62,238 nt of DNA from Bacillus swezeyi. GTDB lineage: Bacteria > Bacillota > Bacilli > Bacillales > Bacillaceae. Shown here piece after piece: positions 47,993 to 60,992 of the stretch; position 1 is the stretch's first letter; each line of letters starts with the position of its first letter. The position numbers and the translations under genes were made by a program. The stretch spans positions 1-62,238 of the forward strand of contig NZ_MRBK01000029.1 of NCBI RefSeq assembly GCF_001969815.1. Reading direction: 5' to 3'. The notes under the pieces were generated by a model. That model was not told the DNA's origin. It made no database searches and was given only the letters and a program-made list of their open reading frames with translations.

Positions 47993-48022
47993 TAGTATTT
48001 CCTGAACAGAGAGGGAATAAAC
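47993..48022 (-). promoter_or_regulatory. Sigma-F promoter of lonB
   Basis: On the - strand GTTTA (48018-48022), 15 bp, GGAAATACTA (47993-48002). This fits GYWTA and GGnnAnAYTR at every position. lonB is known to be in the sigma-F regulon. Confidence 0.85.
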
Positions 48023-48050
48023 GTAAAGAAGGGGATAATTTTGCTAAAGA

Positions 48051-48338
48051 AAAACCCCCTGGAACTCAGAGGGTTTCAGCGTGTCGACAAACCCTCGCAT
48101 TTGTTGTCAGGCCTGCTAAGTCGGTGCTCACATGTAAGGAAGGAACGGCGGCTAATCGCTCAAGCGTCCTGCCTGAACGCCGCTGTTACCACATCTAAAA
48201 GTAAGGAACGACGGACGTTCTGTCCGAACACCGTCGTCATCGCATCCTGTGAAAGCCCGGTGCTCGTCCTTCCTAGACTGCAAAGGTTTCGGGTCACGCT
48301 GAAAGAATGACAAAACCCCCTGGAACTCAGGGGGTTTT
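48051..48338. other. Structured intergenic element between lonB and clpX
   Basis: A region of about 288 bp is bounded by two near-identical hairpins (48051-48076 and 48312-48338; AAAACCCCCTGGAACTCAG then A or G then GGGTTT). Inside them, a long imperfect stem closes the element: TTTCAGCGTG/CACGCTGAAA (48074-48083 / 48295-48304), AAACC/GGTTT (48089-48093 / 48285-48289), GCA/TGC (48097-48099 / 48279-48281) and AGGAAGGA/TCCTTCCT (48137-48144 / 48267-48274). Two further hairpins fill the middle. No gene with a ribosome binding site was found here. The right hairpin also serves as the clpX terminator. Transcribed strand and identity are unknown; a structured RNA or a miniature mobile element are both possible. 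Confidence 0.65.
48312..48338 (-). terminator. Terminator of clpX
   Basis: An 11-bp perfect stem (AAAACCCCCTG / CAGGGGGTTTT) with loop GAACT, directly after clpX. Confidence 0.85.
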
Positions 48339-48342
48339 AAAC

Positions 48343-49608
48343 TTAAGCGGATGTTTTTTTATCTTTATTGACGACAGTGCCGTCTTTCAGAATCAGACGC
48401 GGCGGTTCGCCGTCGGTGACGGTTTGGCCCGTGATCACGCATTTTTCAATGTCTTCGCGTGACGGCAGATCAAACATCACGTCAAGCATAATTCCTTCGA
48501 TAATGGAACGAAGTCCGCGCGCACCTGTTTTGCGTTCGATTGCTTTTTTGGCGATTTCTGTAAGAGCCTCATCTTCAAAAACAAGCTCGACATTATCCAG
48601 TTCAAGCATTTTCGAATACTGCTTCACAAGTGCATTTTTCGGTTTTGTTAAAATTTCAACCAATGCTTTTTCATCTAGCGGCTCAAGGCTGGCAATAATC
48701 GGAAGACGGCCGATGAATTCTGGTATCAGCCCGAAACGAAGCAAGTCTTCAGGAAGCACTTTTGAGAGCAGCACTTCTTTTTCAAGGTCTTCATGCTTGT
48801 TGTCAGAGCCGAAGCCGATGACCTTCTGTCCGAGACGGCGCTTGATGATTTGTTCAATTCCGTCAAACGCCCCGCCGCAAATGAACAGGATGTTGGTCGT
48901 GTCAATCTGAATAAACTCTTGATGAGGATGCTTTCTTCCTCCTTGCGGGGGAACGCTTGCAACCGTACCTTCAAGAATTTTAAGCAGCGCCTGCTGAACG
49001 CCTTCGCCAGACACATCGCGTGTAATGGAAGGGTTCTCGGATTTTCTCGCGACTTTATCAATTTCATCGATGTAGATGATGCCTTTTTCCGCTTTTTCAA
49101 CATCGTAGTCAGCAGCCTGGATGAGCTTGAGCAGAATGTTTTCCACATCTTCCCCGACATAGCCTGCTTCCGTAAGTGATGTAGCGTCCGCGATGGCAAA
49201 CGGCACATTTAAGATGCGGGCCAGCGTTTGGGCAAGAAGCGTCTTCCCGCTTCCTGTCGGTCCGATCATGGAAATATTGCTTTTGGAGAGCTCGACATCA
49301 TCGACTTTGCTGTTGGAGTTGATTCGTTTATAGTGGTTGTAGACAGCCACGGCAAGAGATTTTTTTGCCTGGTCCTGGCCGATTACGTATTCGTCAAGAA
49401 TTTCGCGGATTTCCTTCGGCTTCGGAACATCTTTAAATTCCACTTCTTCTTCTGAACCGAGTTCCTCTTCTACAATTTCGGTGCAGAGTTCGATGCACTC
49501 ATCACATATATATACGCCTGGTCCGGCGACAAGCTTGCGTACCTGATCTTGAGTTTTACCGCAAAACGAGCATTTCAATTGTCCTTTTTCCTCGTTGAAT
49601 TTAAACAT
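48343..49608 (-). CDS. clpX: Clp protease ATP-binding subunit ClpX
   Basis: ClpX (421 aa) unfolds substrates and feeds them to ClpP. The N-terminal zinc-binding domain uses Cys13, Cys16, Cys35 and Cys38. The AAA+ core has Walker [12 protein letters not shown], Walker [10 protein letters not shown] and the ClpP-docking loop [18 protein letters not shown] precedes the ATG. It is monocistronic, between tig and lonB. Confidence 0.98.
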   Translation of the reverse strand: MFKFNEEKGQLKCSFCGKTQDQVRKLVAGPGVYICDECIELCTEIVEEELGSEEEVEFKDVPKPKEIREILDEYVIGQDQAKKSLAVAVYNHYKRINSNSKVDDVELSKSNISMIGPTGSGKTLLAQTLARILNVPFAIADATSLTEAGYVGEDVENILLKLIQAADYDVEKAEKGIIYIDEIDKVARKSENPSITRDVSGEGVQQALLKILEGTVASVPPQGGRKHPHQEFIQIDTTNILFICGGAFDGIEQIIKRRLGQKVIGFGSDNKHEDLEKEVLLSKVLPEDLLRFGLIPEFIGRLPIIASLEPLDEKALVEILTKPKNALVKQYSKMLELDNVELVFEDEALTEIAKKAIERKTGARGLRSIIEGIMLDVMFDLPSREDIEKCVITGQTVTDGEPPRLILKDGTVVNKDKKTSA

Positions 49609-49692
49609 TCTTTCACCCCTTATATCCTTGTCATTCTGTTTCTTCGCCAGAAAGAAACATACGCTGTAAACATTCGTTCCATTATGTATTGC

Positions 49693-49701
49693 ATTTTACC
49701 A
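49693..49701 (-). promoter_or_regulatory. Extended -10 promoter candidate of clpX
   Basis: TGGTAAAAT on the - strand (TGn plus TAAAAT) lies about 85 bp before clpX. The -35 is weak. Confidence 0.4.
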
Positions 49702-49819
49702 CACTTTCCAAAAAGGCGATAATGTTGTGTTTGCCTTTCCGGCATATTCAATATGTATGTTCATCCGCTTGACATTATCTATCCTTTCCCAAAGAAAAGC
49801 CGATAAGTCAAAATTGTAT

Positions 49820-49852
49820 AAAACAAGGCACGAAACATTCGCGCCCTGTTTT
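49820..49852 (-). terminator. Terminator of tig
   Basis: AAAACA, GGC and CGA pair with TCG, GCC and TGTTTT. The interruptions are G-U pairs only when read as - strand RNA, which fixes the direction. Confidence 0.7.
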
Positions 49853-49877
49853 ATATAGAGTATGATTATGAAACATA

Positions 49878-51152
49878 TTAACGGTTTTCTACAAGAAAAT
49901 CAATTGCTTTGCGAACTTTTAAGTCCTCTTTCATTCCATCTGTAGAACCGATTGCTTGTTTGATATTTTCAACAGGCATGTTGTAAGCTTCAGCCATTTT
50001 AGAAAGCTCTTCTTCGACTTCTTCATCTGTCACTTGAAGGTTTTCTGCTTTGGCGATCGCTTCCAGCGTCAAGTTTGATTTCACGCGTTTTCCAGCATCT
50101 TCTTTCATTTGCTCTTTCAGCGCGTTTTCGTCTTGGCCTGAGAACTGGAAGTAAAGCTCAAGGTTCATGCCCTGCATTTGCAGACGCTGTTCGAATTCTT
50201 TCATCATGCGGTCAAGCTCAGTATCGATCATCGCTTGAGGAATGTCAGCCTCTGCATTTTCAGCAGCTTTCGTTACAAGCTCTTCGCGCAGTTTAGCATC
50301 CGCTTCGTTTTCTTTTGCTTCCTCTAGACGTTTTTTCGTTTTTTCAGTCAGTTCAGCAAGTGTTTCAACTTCTTCATCGACATCTTTCGCAAACTCGTCA
50401 TCAAGCTCAGGAAGCTCTTTTGTTTTGATTTCATGGATCTTCACTTTGAAAACTGCAGGTTTGCCTGCTAGGTCTTCGGCGTGATATTCCTCAGGGAATG
50501 TGACTTCAACGTCTTCTTCAGCACCTGCTTCAAGTCCTGCAAGCTGGTCCTCAAAGCCCGGAATGAAAGAACCTGAACCGACTTCAAGAGAATAGTTTTC
50601 CGCTTTTCCGCCTTCGAACGCTTCGCCGTCGACGAATCCTTCGAAGTCAAGAACAACGGTGTCTCCTTCTGCTACTTTGCCGTCTTCTTTTACAACGAGT
50701 TCGGCCTGGCGCTCTTGAAGAGATTTGAGTTCGTTTTGAACGTCTTCATCCGTTACGGCTGTATCGTCTTTTTCAATGCCCAGCCCTTTGTATTCGCCAA
50801 GGTTCACTTCAGGTTTAACCGTTACTTTCGCTGTGAAGATCAGGTTTTCGCCTTTTTCGATCTTTTCAACATCGATTTCCGGACGGTCGACAGGCTCAAT
50901 GCCCGCTTCTTCGATCGCTTTCGGATACTCGACAGGAAGCAGGATGTCCAGTGCATCCTGATAAAGCGCCTCAACGCCGAAACGCTGTTCAAATAATCCG
51001 CGCGGCACTTTTCCTTTGCGGAATCCAGGAATGGATACTTGTTTGACTACTTTTTTAAACGCATCATCAAGGGCTTTATTAAAGGTATCGGCATCTACCT
51101 CAACCGTTAAAACGCCTTCGTTTCCTTCTTGCTTTTCCCATTTTACTGACAT
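49878..51152 (-). CDS. tig: Trigger factor
   Basis: Trigger factor (424 aa) is the ribosome-bound chaperone. It has the ribosome-binding domain with the signature [10 protein letters not shown] (about residues 42-51), an FKBP-type peptidyl-prolyl isomerase domain (about 160-245, [22 protein letters not shown]) and a C-terminal helical chaperone domain. GGAGGG precedes the ATG. Its promoter lies at 51354-51381, giving an untranslated leader of about 195 nt. Confidence 0.98.
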   Translation of the reverse strand: MSVKWEKQEGNEGVLTVEVDADTFNKALDDAFKKVVKQVSIPGFRKGKVPRGLFEQRFGVEALYQDALDILLPVEYPKAIEEAGIEPVDRPEIDVEKIEKGENLIFTAKVTVKPEVNLGEYKGLGIEKDDTAVTDEDVQNELKSLQERQAELVVKEDGKVAEGDTVVLDFEGFVDGEAFEGGKAENYSLEVGSGSFIPGFEDQLAGLEAGAEEDVEVTFPEEYHAEDLAGKPAVFKVKIHEIKTKELPELDDEFAKDVDEEVETLAELTEKTKKRLEEAKENEADAKLREELVTKAAENAEADIPQAMIDTELDRMMKEFEQRLQMQGMNLELYFQFSGQDENALKEQMKEDAGKRVKSNLTLEAIAKAENLQVTDEEVEEELSKMAEAYNMPVENIKQAIGSTDGMKEDLKVRKAIDFLVENR

Positions 51153-51225
51153 GTGTTTCCCTCCAAGATCTATTCAGGTTGTGTCGGTTTTCCATTTTAA
51201 AACAAGCAAACGGCTACGTCCATAG

Positions 51226-51250
51226 AAAGCTGCTGTCCGCCGGCAGCTTT
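51226..51250 (-). other. Hairpin in the tig leader
   Basis: AAAGCTGC pairs with GCAGCTTT around a 9-nt GC-rich loop inside the predicted leader. No T run follows on the - strand, so it is not an obvious terminator. Confidence 0.4.
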
Positions 51251-51353
51251 TAGTTCTTTCTGACAGCCACCATTATGTATACAAAGATAAATAATGAATC
51301 TTTAGCGGCAAACGGAGCAATCAGCTTCCGTTTTTCACAAATGCAACCACTAT

Positions 51354-51381
51354 ATTATAACACAATGCCTGCTGCTTTCAA
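51354..51381 (-). promoter_or_regulatory. Sigma-A promoter of tig
   Basis: On the - strand TTGAAA (51376-51381), 16 bp, TATAAT (51354-51359), also with TGn before the -10. It abuts the end of ysoA. Confidence 0.7.
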
Positions 51382-51384
51382 CAT

Positions 51385-52392
51385 TTACAAATAAGAAATT
51401 TCTTCTATATCTTTGATCATCGCGCAAGCTTCATCAAGCTGTCTGTCATTGAATTCGTAAAGAATGTGAAGCTCCTCTTTATCAATGTCAATGCCGTGCA
51501 TTTCATATCCGACTTTATGAAGCGCGGCAGCCCAAAGCTCGCGGTTTGAGTACTTCGGCTGAAACGGATACAGCACATAAATATGCCTCCGCCACAGCTC
51601 CTCCACCGCCTGGTAAAGCGAGGGATTTTCATTTCCCAGCGTGTCATCGAGCACATTAAGAACGTGCTTTAAAATCGGCATGGCGTCCGGTTTGACCGTT
51701 TCCTTCGGATTAATTGTCATCGATTCGCCAAATTTTGTGACAAGCGTCGGTTTATCATGGTCTGACTCGTCCAGAAGCTGCAAAATCATCGTTTTCACGA
51801 GGGGATGGCCGTTCGGGTTTTGCAGGATCGTTTTCAATAAGCCGATGTAGTTCGTCAGATTGCGGTCTTTAAGCCCATGGAGCAGCTTGACCTGCTCTCC
51901 TGTATCATTTAAAAGCCTCTCCTGATCGAGCTCTTCTGTCTCCGGCAGATCCTCAATCACGTCCTCAGGCCCAGGGTCCTCTATCATCTTGCGGCTGAAA
52001 TCGAGCAGTTTATAAAATTGTTCAGCGCTTTCCGGAGGCAGCTTGTTTTCCTCAAGAACGGCTTCAATCGTCTCTTTTACTTTTTCATACTGCCTGAGCT
52101 GAATCAAAATCGTCATATAGACCTGTAGAACGGTAAAATAGTGTCCGTGGCCCTCTTTCAGCATTTTTTCGCAAATTCCTTTTGCTTCCTCCAGCTCACC
52201 TATTTCCAAAAGACAGATGGCCATTCCCAGATAAATATCCGATTCCTCATCGTCATAGTGCTTCGCCTCTGAAAACAGCTGCAGCGCCTCATGATAATTT
52301 TTTTCTTTGAGCGCAGACATCCCTTTATGCACTAAACGCTCCTTTACGTTAGGGAACGGGATGATCTTTGAGTTTTTCTTGTCATGCTTCAT
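51385..52392 (-). CDS. ysoA: TPR-repeat protein YsoA
   Basis: YsoA (335 aa) has N-terminal tetratricopeptide-like helices (about residues 20-110, HKGMSALKEKNYHEALQLFSEA and YLGMAICLLEIGELEEAKGI), an acidic hinge (PGPEDVIEDLPETEELDQE) and a C-terminal helical domain. Its function is unknown; protein-protein contact is likely. I start at ATG 52392, with AAAGGA eight bases upstream; a GTG further up is less likely. Order tig-ysoA-leuD is as in B. subtilis. Confidence 0.9.
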   Translation of the reverse strand: MKHDKKNSKIIPFPNVKERLVHKGMSALKEKNYHEALQLFSEAKHYDDEESDIYLGMAICLLEIGELEEAKGICEKMLKEGHGHYFTVLQVYMTILIQLRQYEKVKETIEAVLEENKLPPESAEQFYKLLDFSRKMIEDPGPEDVIEDLPETEELDQERLLNDTGEQVKLLHGLKDRNLTNYIGLLKTILQNPNGHPLVKTMILQLLDESDHDKPTLVTKFGESMTINPKETVKPDAMPILKHVLNVLDDTLGNENPSLYQAVEELWRRHIYVLYPFQPKYSNRELWAAALHKVGYEMHGIDIDKEELHILYEFNDRQLDEACAMIKDIEEISYL

Positions 52393-52425
52393 TTCTAAGT
52401 TCCTTTCAGGCACTTATTTTTAACA

Positions 52426-52454
52426 AGTGTATCAACCCGGCCCGCTAAAAACAA
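52426..52454 (-). promoter_or_regulatory. Promoter candidate of ysoA
   Basis: On the - strand TTGTTT (52449-52454), 17 bp, TACACT (52426-52431), with TGA giving an extended -10. Confidence 0.45.
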
Positions 52455-52497
52455 GAAAGAACCGATAACAGTATGTTTTCCGTCATTTCAACTTTCA

Positions 52498-52537
52498 GCA
52501 AAAAAAGCCTCCGAAAAATATCGGACAGCTTTTTTTA
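52498..52537 (-). terminator. Terminator of the ilv-leu operon
   Basis: AAAAAAGC and TCCGA pair with TCGGA and GCTTTTTT just past leuD. Both strands have T runs. Confidence 0.8.
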
Positions 52538-53134
52538 TGCATAAAGCCAAGAGCTTCTCTGCTTCTCAAATTGTTCAATCTCATCTTCAAGAAGCAATGT
52601 TAATGAAATTTCATCATGGCCGTTCAGCAGCATTTCTTTCCAGTGCGGATCGACTTCAAACGCAATCTGCTTTTCGCTGTGATCTGTAATCAACTGTTTT
52701 TCGAGATCAACAGTCATGGATAAACGCTGATGTTCGTACTGTTCCGCAAGCTCTTTCCATGTCTCATAGGGCAGGCGGATCGGCAGCATTCCGTTTTTAA
52801 AACAGTTTTGATGGAAAATATCGGCAAAAGACGGCGCGATGATGATTTTAAATCCGTAGTCGTCAAGCGCCCATGGCGCATGCTCCCTGGAAGAACCGCA
52901 GCCGAAGTTTTCGCCGGCGATTAAAATCGATGCCCCTTTATATTCAGGCTGATTGAGCTCAAATTCGGGGTTTGGCTCACCGCCCGCTAAATACCGCCAG
53001 TCAAAAAAAGCAAAACGGCCGTACCCTGTTCTTTCAATCCGTTTTAAAAATTGTTTCGGAATGATCTGATCTGTGTCTACATTGATTCTGTTTAATACCG
53101 CCGCTATTCCGGTATGCGTCTTTAAAGGCTCCAT
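52535..53134 (-). CDS. leuD: 3-isopropylmalate dehydratase small subunit LeuD
   Basis: LeuD (199 aa) pairs with LeuC to isomerise 2- to 3-isopropylmalate. Conserved are NVDTDQIIPKQFLKR and the substrate-binding loop GENFGCGSSREHAPWAL. It starts 12 bp after leuC and is the last gene of the ilv-leu operon. AAAGGAGTGA precedes the ATG. Confidence 0.97.
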   Translation of the reverse strand: MEPLKTHTGIAAVLNRINVDTDQIIPKQFLKRIERTGYGRFAFFDWRYLAGGEPNPEFELNQPEYKGASILIAGENFGCGSSREHAPWALDDYGFKIIIAPSFADIFHQNCFKNGMLPIRLPYETWKELAEQYEHQRLSMTVDLEKQLITDHSEKQIAFEVDPHWKEMLLNGHDEISLTLLLEDEIEQFEKQRSSWLYA

Positions 53135-53146
53135 CTTTTCACTCCT

Positions 53147-54565
53147 TTACACAGCTGTTGTCTCTTGATATTGTTTTCTGACATCTACAAAACGGCCGTG
53201 AATCGCCGCCATTGCCGCCATTGCCGGGCTGACGAGATGCGTTCTGGCTCCTTTGCCCTGCCTTCCTTCGAAATTACGGTTGGAGGTAGAAGCACAGCGC
53301 TCACCTTCAGGCACAACATCATTGTTCATGCTCAAACACATGCTGCATCCCGATTCTCTCCATTCAAAGCCGGCTTCGATGAAAATCTCATGAAGACCTT
53401 CTTGTTCCGCCTGAATTTTGACGCTCTGGGAGCCGGGAACAACGATTGCCCTGACGCCGTCAGCGACTTTTTGCCCTTTGATCATGTCGGCAGCCTGGCG
53501 GAGGTCTGTCATGCGCGAATTTGTGCATGAGCCGATAAAGACGTGTTCAATTGAAATATCTTCAATTTTTTTATATGGTTCAAGCCCCATATATTCATAT
53601 GCGCGCTGCGCTTCTTTTTTATCGTCTTCCTGTGCGAAAGCCTCAGGTCCCGGAATCGCTTCATCAACCGGCAAAACCATTCCCGGGTGGATACCCCAGG
53701 TCACCATCGGCGAGATGTCGCTTCCATCCAGGACAATCGTCCGATCGTATTCAGCGCCCGGATCGGTCCGCAGACTCTTCCATTCCTTAACGGCTTTCGC
53801 AAATTCTTCGCCTTTTGGCGCATATTTTTTCGTTTTTACATATTCAAAAGTTGTTTCATCAGGTGCGATCAGCCCTGCTCTTGCCCCTGCTTCGATCGAC
53901 ATGTTGCAGACTGTCATCCGTTCGTCCATTGACATGTTTCGGAACACTTCGCCGGTATATTCAATGACATAGCCGGCGCCGAATTTAACCCCGTATTTTC
54001 CGATGATCGCAAGAATGACGTCTTTTGCAGTCACTCCTTGTTGCAGTTTGCCGTCAACGCGGATTTCAAGCGTCTTCGGTTTTTGCTGCCAAAGCGTCTG
54101 TGTTGACAGAACATGTTCAACCTCGCTCGTTCCGATTCCGAATGCAAGCGCGCCGAACGCCCCGTGTGTTGATGTATGGCTGTCTCCGCAGACGATCGTT
54201 TTGCCTGGCAGTGTCAAACCGAGCTCAGGTCCGATGACGTGAACGATCCCCTGATCAACGCTTGACAAGTCAGCAAGGCGGATGCCGAATTCTTCGCAAT
54301 TTCGTTCAAGCGCACTGACCTGCCGTTTCGCGACTTCATCTTTAATCTCAAACCGGTTGACAGTCGGGATGTTGTGGTCCATTGTGGCAAACGTATTTTG
54401 AGGCCTTCTGACTTTTCTTTTCTTTTGTCTCAGCCCTTCAAAGGCTTGGGGCGAAGTGACCTCATGTATCAAATGCAGATCGATATACAAAAGATCAGGC
54501 TTCCCCTCCCCTTTTTTAATCACGTGCTGATCCCAAATTTTTTCGATGATCGTACGAGGCATCAT
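53147..54565 (-). CDS. leuC: 3-isopropylmalate dehydratase large subunit LeuC
   Basis: LeuC (472 aa) is the aconitase-like [4Fe-4S] subunit. Cluster cysteines are in [10 protein letters not shown] and [31 protein letters not shown] is characteristic. ATG 54565 ([14 protein letters not shown]) has GAGGGAGG seven bases upstream and gives the B. subtilis length; an in-frame start 21 bp upstream would swallow the ribosome binding site. Confidence 0.97.
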   Translation of the reverse strand: MMPRTIIEKIWDQHVIKKGEGKPDLLYIDLHLIHEVTSPQAFEGLRQKKRKVRRPQNTFATMDHNIPTVNRFEIKDEVAKRQVSALERNCEEFGIRLADLSSVDQGIVHVIGPELGLTLPGKTIVCGDSHTSTHGAFGALAFGIGTSEVEHVLSTQTLWQQKPKTLEIRVDGKLQQGVTAKDVILAIIGKYGVKFGAGYVIEYTGEVFRNMSMDERMTVCNMSIEAGARAGLIAPDETTFEYVKTKKYAPKGEEFAKAVKEWKSLRTDPGAEYDRTIVLDGSDISPMVTWGIHPGMVLPVDEAIPGPEAFAQEDDKKEAQRAYEYMGLEPYKKIEDISIEHVFIGSCTNSRMTDLRQAADMIKGQKVADGVRAIVVPGSQSVKIQAEQEGLHEIFIEAGFEWRESGCSMCLSMNNDVVPEGERCASTSNRNFEGRQGKGARTHLVSPAMAAMAAIHGRFVDVRKQYQETTAV

Positions 54566-54598
54566 CTTTTTTCCTCCCTCTACCAATATCCATTTTCC

Positions 54599-55711
54599 TT
54601 AAACGTATGCGGTCATGATGTTTGAAATGGCATTGTCGTCTGCCAGCGCGGCTTTTACTTCTTCTGTAATCGATTGGGTCGTACAGTGCTCTGATCCTTT
54701 TGCGAGATCTTTCGTTCTTTTTCCAGACTGAAGAACTTGATCGACCGCATGCTCAACGGCTTTCGCTTCCGCTTCAAGGCCGAATGACGTGCGCAGCATC
54801 ATGGCAGCGGACAAAATCGCAGCAAGCGGGTTGGCGATATTTTGTCCTGCGATGTCTGGAGCTGAACCGTGCACAGGTTCATATAAGTGAAGGCCTGAAC
54901 TTGATAAGCTTGCTGACGGAAGCATGCCGAGCGATCCGGTCAGCATGGATGCTTCGTCACTTAAAATATCGCCGAACATGTTTTCAGTGACGACGATGTC
55001 AAATTGCCTCGGCGCATAGATCAGCTGCATGGCAGCATTATCGACCAGCATATGCTCAAGCTTGACATCAGGGAATTCACCGGCGGCTTCTTCGGCCGTT
55101 TTTCGCCAAAGTTTGCTCGATTCAAGGACGTTCGCTTTATCAACCGATGTGACTTTTCCTGTGCGCCCTTTTGCCATCCGGAAAGCTTCCCTGATGACTC
55201 TTTCCATCTCCGTTTTTTTATAAAACAACGTGTCAACGGCTGCCTGTTCGCCGTCCTGATTGACGTACTGTTCGCTCGGCTTTCCAAAATATAAGCCGCC
55301 CGTCAGTTCGCGCACGATAACAAAGTCAACGCCTTCGACATATTCCTTTTTTAGAGGAGATGCATCTGCCAAGCTTTCAAACACTTTAACAGGCCTCAAG
55401 TTGGCGAAAAGATCGAGCTGTTTGCGAATGGCCAGCAGCCCTTTTTCAGGTCTCAGTTCAGAAGGATGTTGATCCCATTTCGGCCCGCCTACCGCTCCGA
55501 GCAAAATGGCGTCCGCAGCTTTGCAGACGGCGACTGTTTCCTCAGGCAAAGGCACACCCGCTTCATCGATAGCCGATCCGCCGATCAGGCCATATTCAAA
55601 TTCGAATTCATGCTGATAATGTTCAGCAACGCTTTTCAGCACATCAACAGCCGCTTCCAAAACTTCGGGGCCAATTCCGTCACCGGGCAAAAGTGCGATT
55701 CGTTTTTTCAA
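54599..55711 (-). CDS. leuB: 3-isopropylmalate dehydrogenase LeuB
   Basis: LeuB (370 aa) oxidatively decarboxylates 3-isopropylmalate with NAD. Motifs are LLPGDGIGPEVL, ELRPEKGLLAIRKQL, RELTGGLYFG and NMFGDILSDEASMLTGSLG. I start at TTG 55711 (MKKRIALLPGDG), ten bases after GGAG; a TTG at 55720 lies almost on top of the Shine-Dalgarno. Confidence 0.96.
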   Translation of the reverse strand: MKKRIALLPGDGIGPEVLEAAVDVLKSVAEHYQHEFEFEYGLIGGSAIDEAGVPLPEETVAVCKAADAILLGAVGGPKWDQHPSELRPEKGLLAIRKQLDLFANLRPVKVFESLADASPLKKEYVEGVDFVIVRELTGGLYFGKPSEQYVNQDGEQAAVDTLFYKKTEMERVIREAFRMAKGRTGKVTSVDKANVLESSKLWRKTAEEAAGEFPDVKLEHMLVDNAAMQLIYAPRQFDIVVTENMFGDILSDEASMLTGSLGMLPSASLSSSGLHLYEPVHGSAPDIAGQNIANPLAAILSAAMMLRTSFGLEAEAKAVEHAVDQVLQSGKRTKDLAKGSEHCTTQSITEEVKAALADDNAISNIMTAYV

Positions 55712-55738
55712 GTTAAACAAACTCCTTCCTTCTTACTG

Positions 55739-58848
<3,110 letters not shown>

Positions 58849-58852
<4 letters not shown>

Positions 58853-60573
58853 GGTTTCACCCCCACCATTTCGTGCAGCCCTTTTCCTGGCGCAACCATC
58901 GGAAACACCTTCTCAGCCTGTGCAACCTGAACATCGATAACCATCGGTTCATTCGATGTCAAAGCGGCTTCGAGCTTTTCTTTTGCTTCCTCTTCAGATG
59001 TGATCCGGACACCTTTGATGCCGTAAGCTTCAGACAGTTTGATGAAATCCGGCTGCGATGTGAATTTAGAATGTGAGTAGCGTTCATCATAAAAGATTTC
59101 CTGCCATTGCCGAACCATTCCGAGACAGCGGTTATTCAAGACAACGACTTTAATCGGAAGGTTCAGATCATGGATGACAGACAGTTCCTGAAGCGTCATT
59201 TGAAATCCTCCGTCACCGAGAATGGAGACAACCGTTGCCTCTCTGTCCGCAAGCTGTGCCCCGATCGCTGCCGGAAGTCCAAATCCCATTGTTCCGAGGC
59301 CTCCTGAAGTGACCCACCTGTCGGCCTTTTGGAACGGATAAAATTGCGCGGCCCACATTTGATGCTGTCCCACATCCGTTGTCAAAATGGCTTCACCCTT
59401 TGTATAACGGTGAATGTATTCGACCAGCTTCTGAGGCTTAAACCCTTCTTCTTCATTCTCTTCATACCAGAGAGGGTACTCGTTTTTCCAGCCAGCGAGC
59501 TGTTTTTTCCATTCATCAGAAGCGCTCGGCTTGCCGTTTTGTTTGATCAGCTCCGCCAGCACAAGCTTGCTGTCTCCTACGACCGGAATATGAGTATGGA
59601 TGTTTTTGCCGATTTCAGCCGGATCGATGTCAATATGGGCGACTTTTGCATGTTTAGCGAAATGCTTCAGATTCCCTGTAACCCTGTCATCAAATCTGGC
59701 GCCGATGCTGATCAACAGATCGCTTTCATACAGAGCCATGTTGGCGGCATATGTGCCGTGCATCCCTGCCATTCCGAGAAAGAGCGGGTGGTCGGCGGGG
59801 AATCCTCCCAATCCTAAAAGCGTATGCGCCACCGGGATTTGCTGCTGTTCAACATAATTTTTTAATTCTTCTGACGCTTTCCCGTGCAAGACGCCCGCAC
59901 CCGCCAAGATGACAGGCTTTTTCGCTCCGCTGACCGCTTCTACAAGCTTTCTGATTTGCAGATAGTTCGGTTCTTTCGTCGGCTGGTAGCCCGGAAGGTG
60001 AATGTCATGGTCATAGCTGAAATCCCCTTCGATTGCGGCGATGTCTTTTGGAATATCGATTAAAACGGGACCCGGTCTCCCGGTTGTCGCAATGTGGAAC
60101 GCTTCTTTTATGATTCTCGGAAGGTCTTCAGCATCCCGAACCTGGTAGCTGTGCTTTGTAATCGGCATCGTAATCCCGATCACATCAGCTTCCTGGAATG
60201 CGTCAGAGCCAATAACCGAAGTCGCCACCTGACCGGTAAACACAACCAATGGCAATGAATCGATCATCGCGTCGGCAAGACCCGTCACAAGATTGGTCGC
60301 TCCGGGCCCCGATGTCGCGATGACGACACCAGGCTTGCCGGAAATCCTCGCATATCCTTCAGCTGCATGAATGGCGCCTTGTTCATGGCGCGTCAGCACA
60401 TGAAACAATCCTGATCCATACAGTTTGTCATAAATCGGCAGGACTGCCCCTCCCGGATATCCGTAGATCACTTCAACATTTTCCTGTTTTAAAGCCTCAA
60501 TCAGCATAGACGCCCCAGCCATTGTTTGTGTACATTGGGCATTTTCTGCATCCAACTGTACATTCGTCCCCAT
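58849..60573 (-). CDS. ilvB: Acetolactate synthase large subunit IlvB
   Basis: IlvB (574 aa) is the thiamine-diphosphate enzyme that starts valine and isoleucine synthesis. The catalytic glutamate lies in [17 protein letters not shown]. The FAD/TPP domains include [10 protein letters not shown] and the TPP motif [27 protein letters not shown] precedes ATG 60573. It is the first gene after the leucine T-box. Confidence 0.97.
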
Positions 60574-60684
60574 TTTTCTTCCTCCTTGTCAAGTGATGTT
60601 CATCACTGCTCATTCACGATTGATTTTGTTATTTTGCAATGTATATGTGCCGTAAAGCATGGTTTCCAATCTGCTTTTACAGCT

Positions 60685-60992
60685 AAAAAAGCCTTCCCGC
60701 CCCCAATTGACGCTGCTCACCTCGCAGGCCAAAGGGGCGAAAAGGCTTTTCTTTCCGCGGTACCACCCTTGTTCACGGCTTTTTTAGCCGCCTTATGGAC
60801 AATCGCTTATCCGTTTTAATAACGAGTAAACCTTCATACGTTCACCCGGCCGGCCCTACTAAACATAAATGTTGTTCAGGCTGACACTCAGAGGGGAGTT
60901 CACAGAGGAGGCCACCACCGGTTCCCAGCAATTCCGGCTCTCTGCAGATGGCGTTTCCGCTGCTACTTATCCTCTTCTACGTTTATCTTTAT
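60685..60992 (-). ncRNA. T-box riboswitch leader of ilv-leu (Leu)
   Basis: The T-box core AAGGGTGGTACCGCG (60756-60770 on the - strand) precedes a terminator hairpin (60685-60750) with six T residues. Stem I is present, with specifier CTC (60896-60898, context GTGAA-CTC-CCCT), the leucine codon, as in B. subtilis. It begins right after the ilvE stop, and I see no strong promoter in the gap. Confidence 0.92.

Noticed and set aside
48041..48310. 89-codon + strand frame inside the lonB-clpX element
   Set aside because: No Shine-Dalgarno, no recognisable domain, and the DNA is better explained by stems.
48051..48338. CRISPR array or T-box in the lonB-clpX gap
   Set aside because: There is no series of equal repeats and spacers, and no GGGTGGTACCGCG core.
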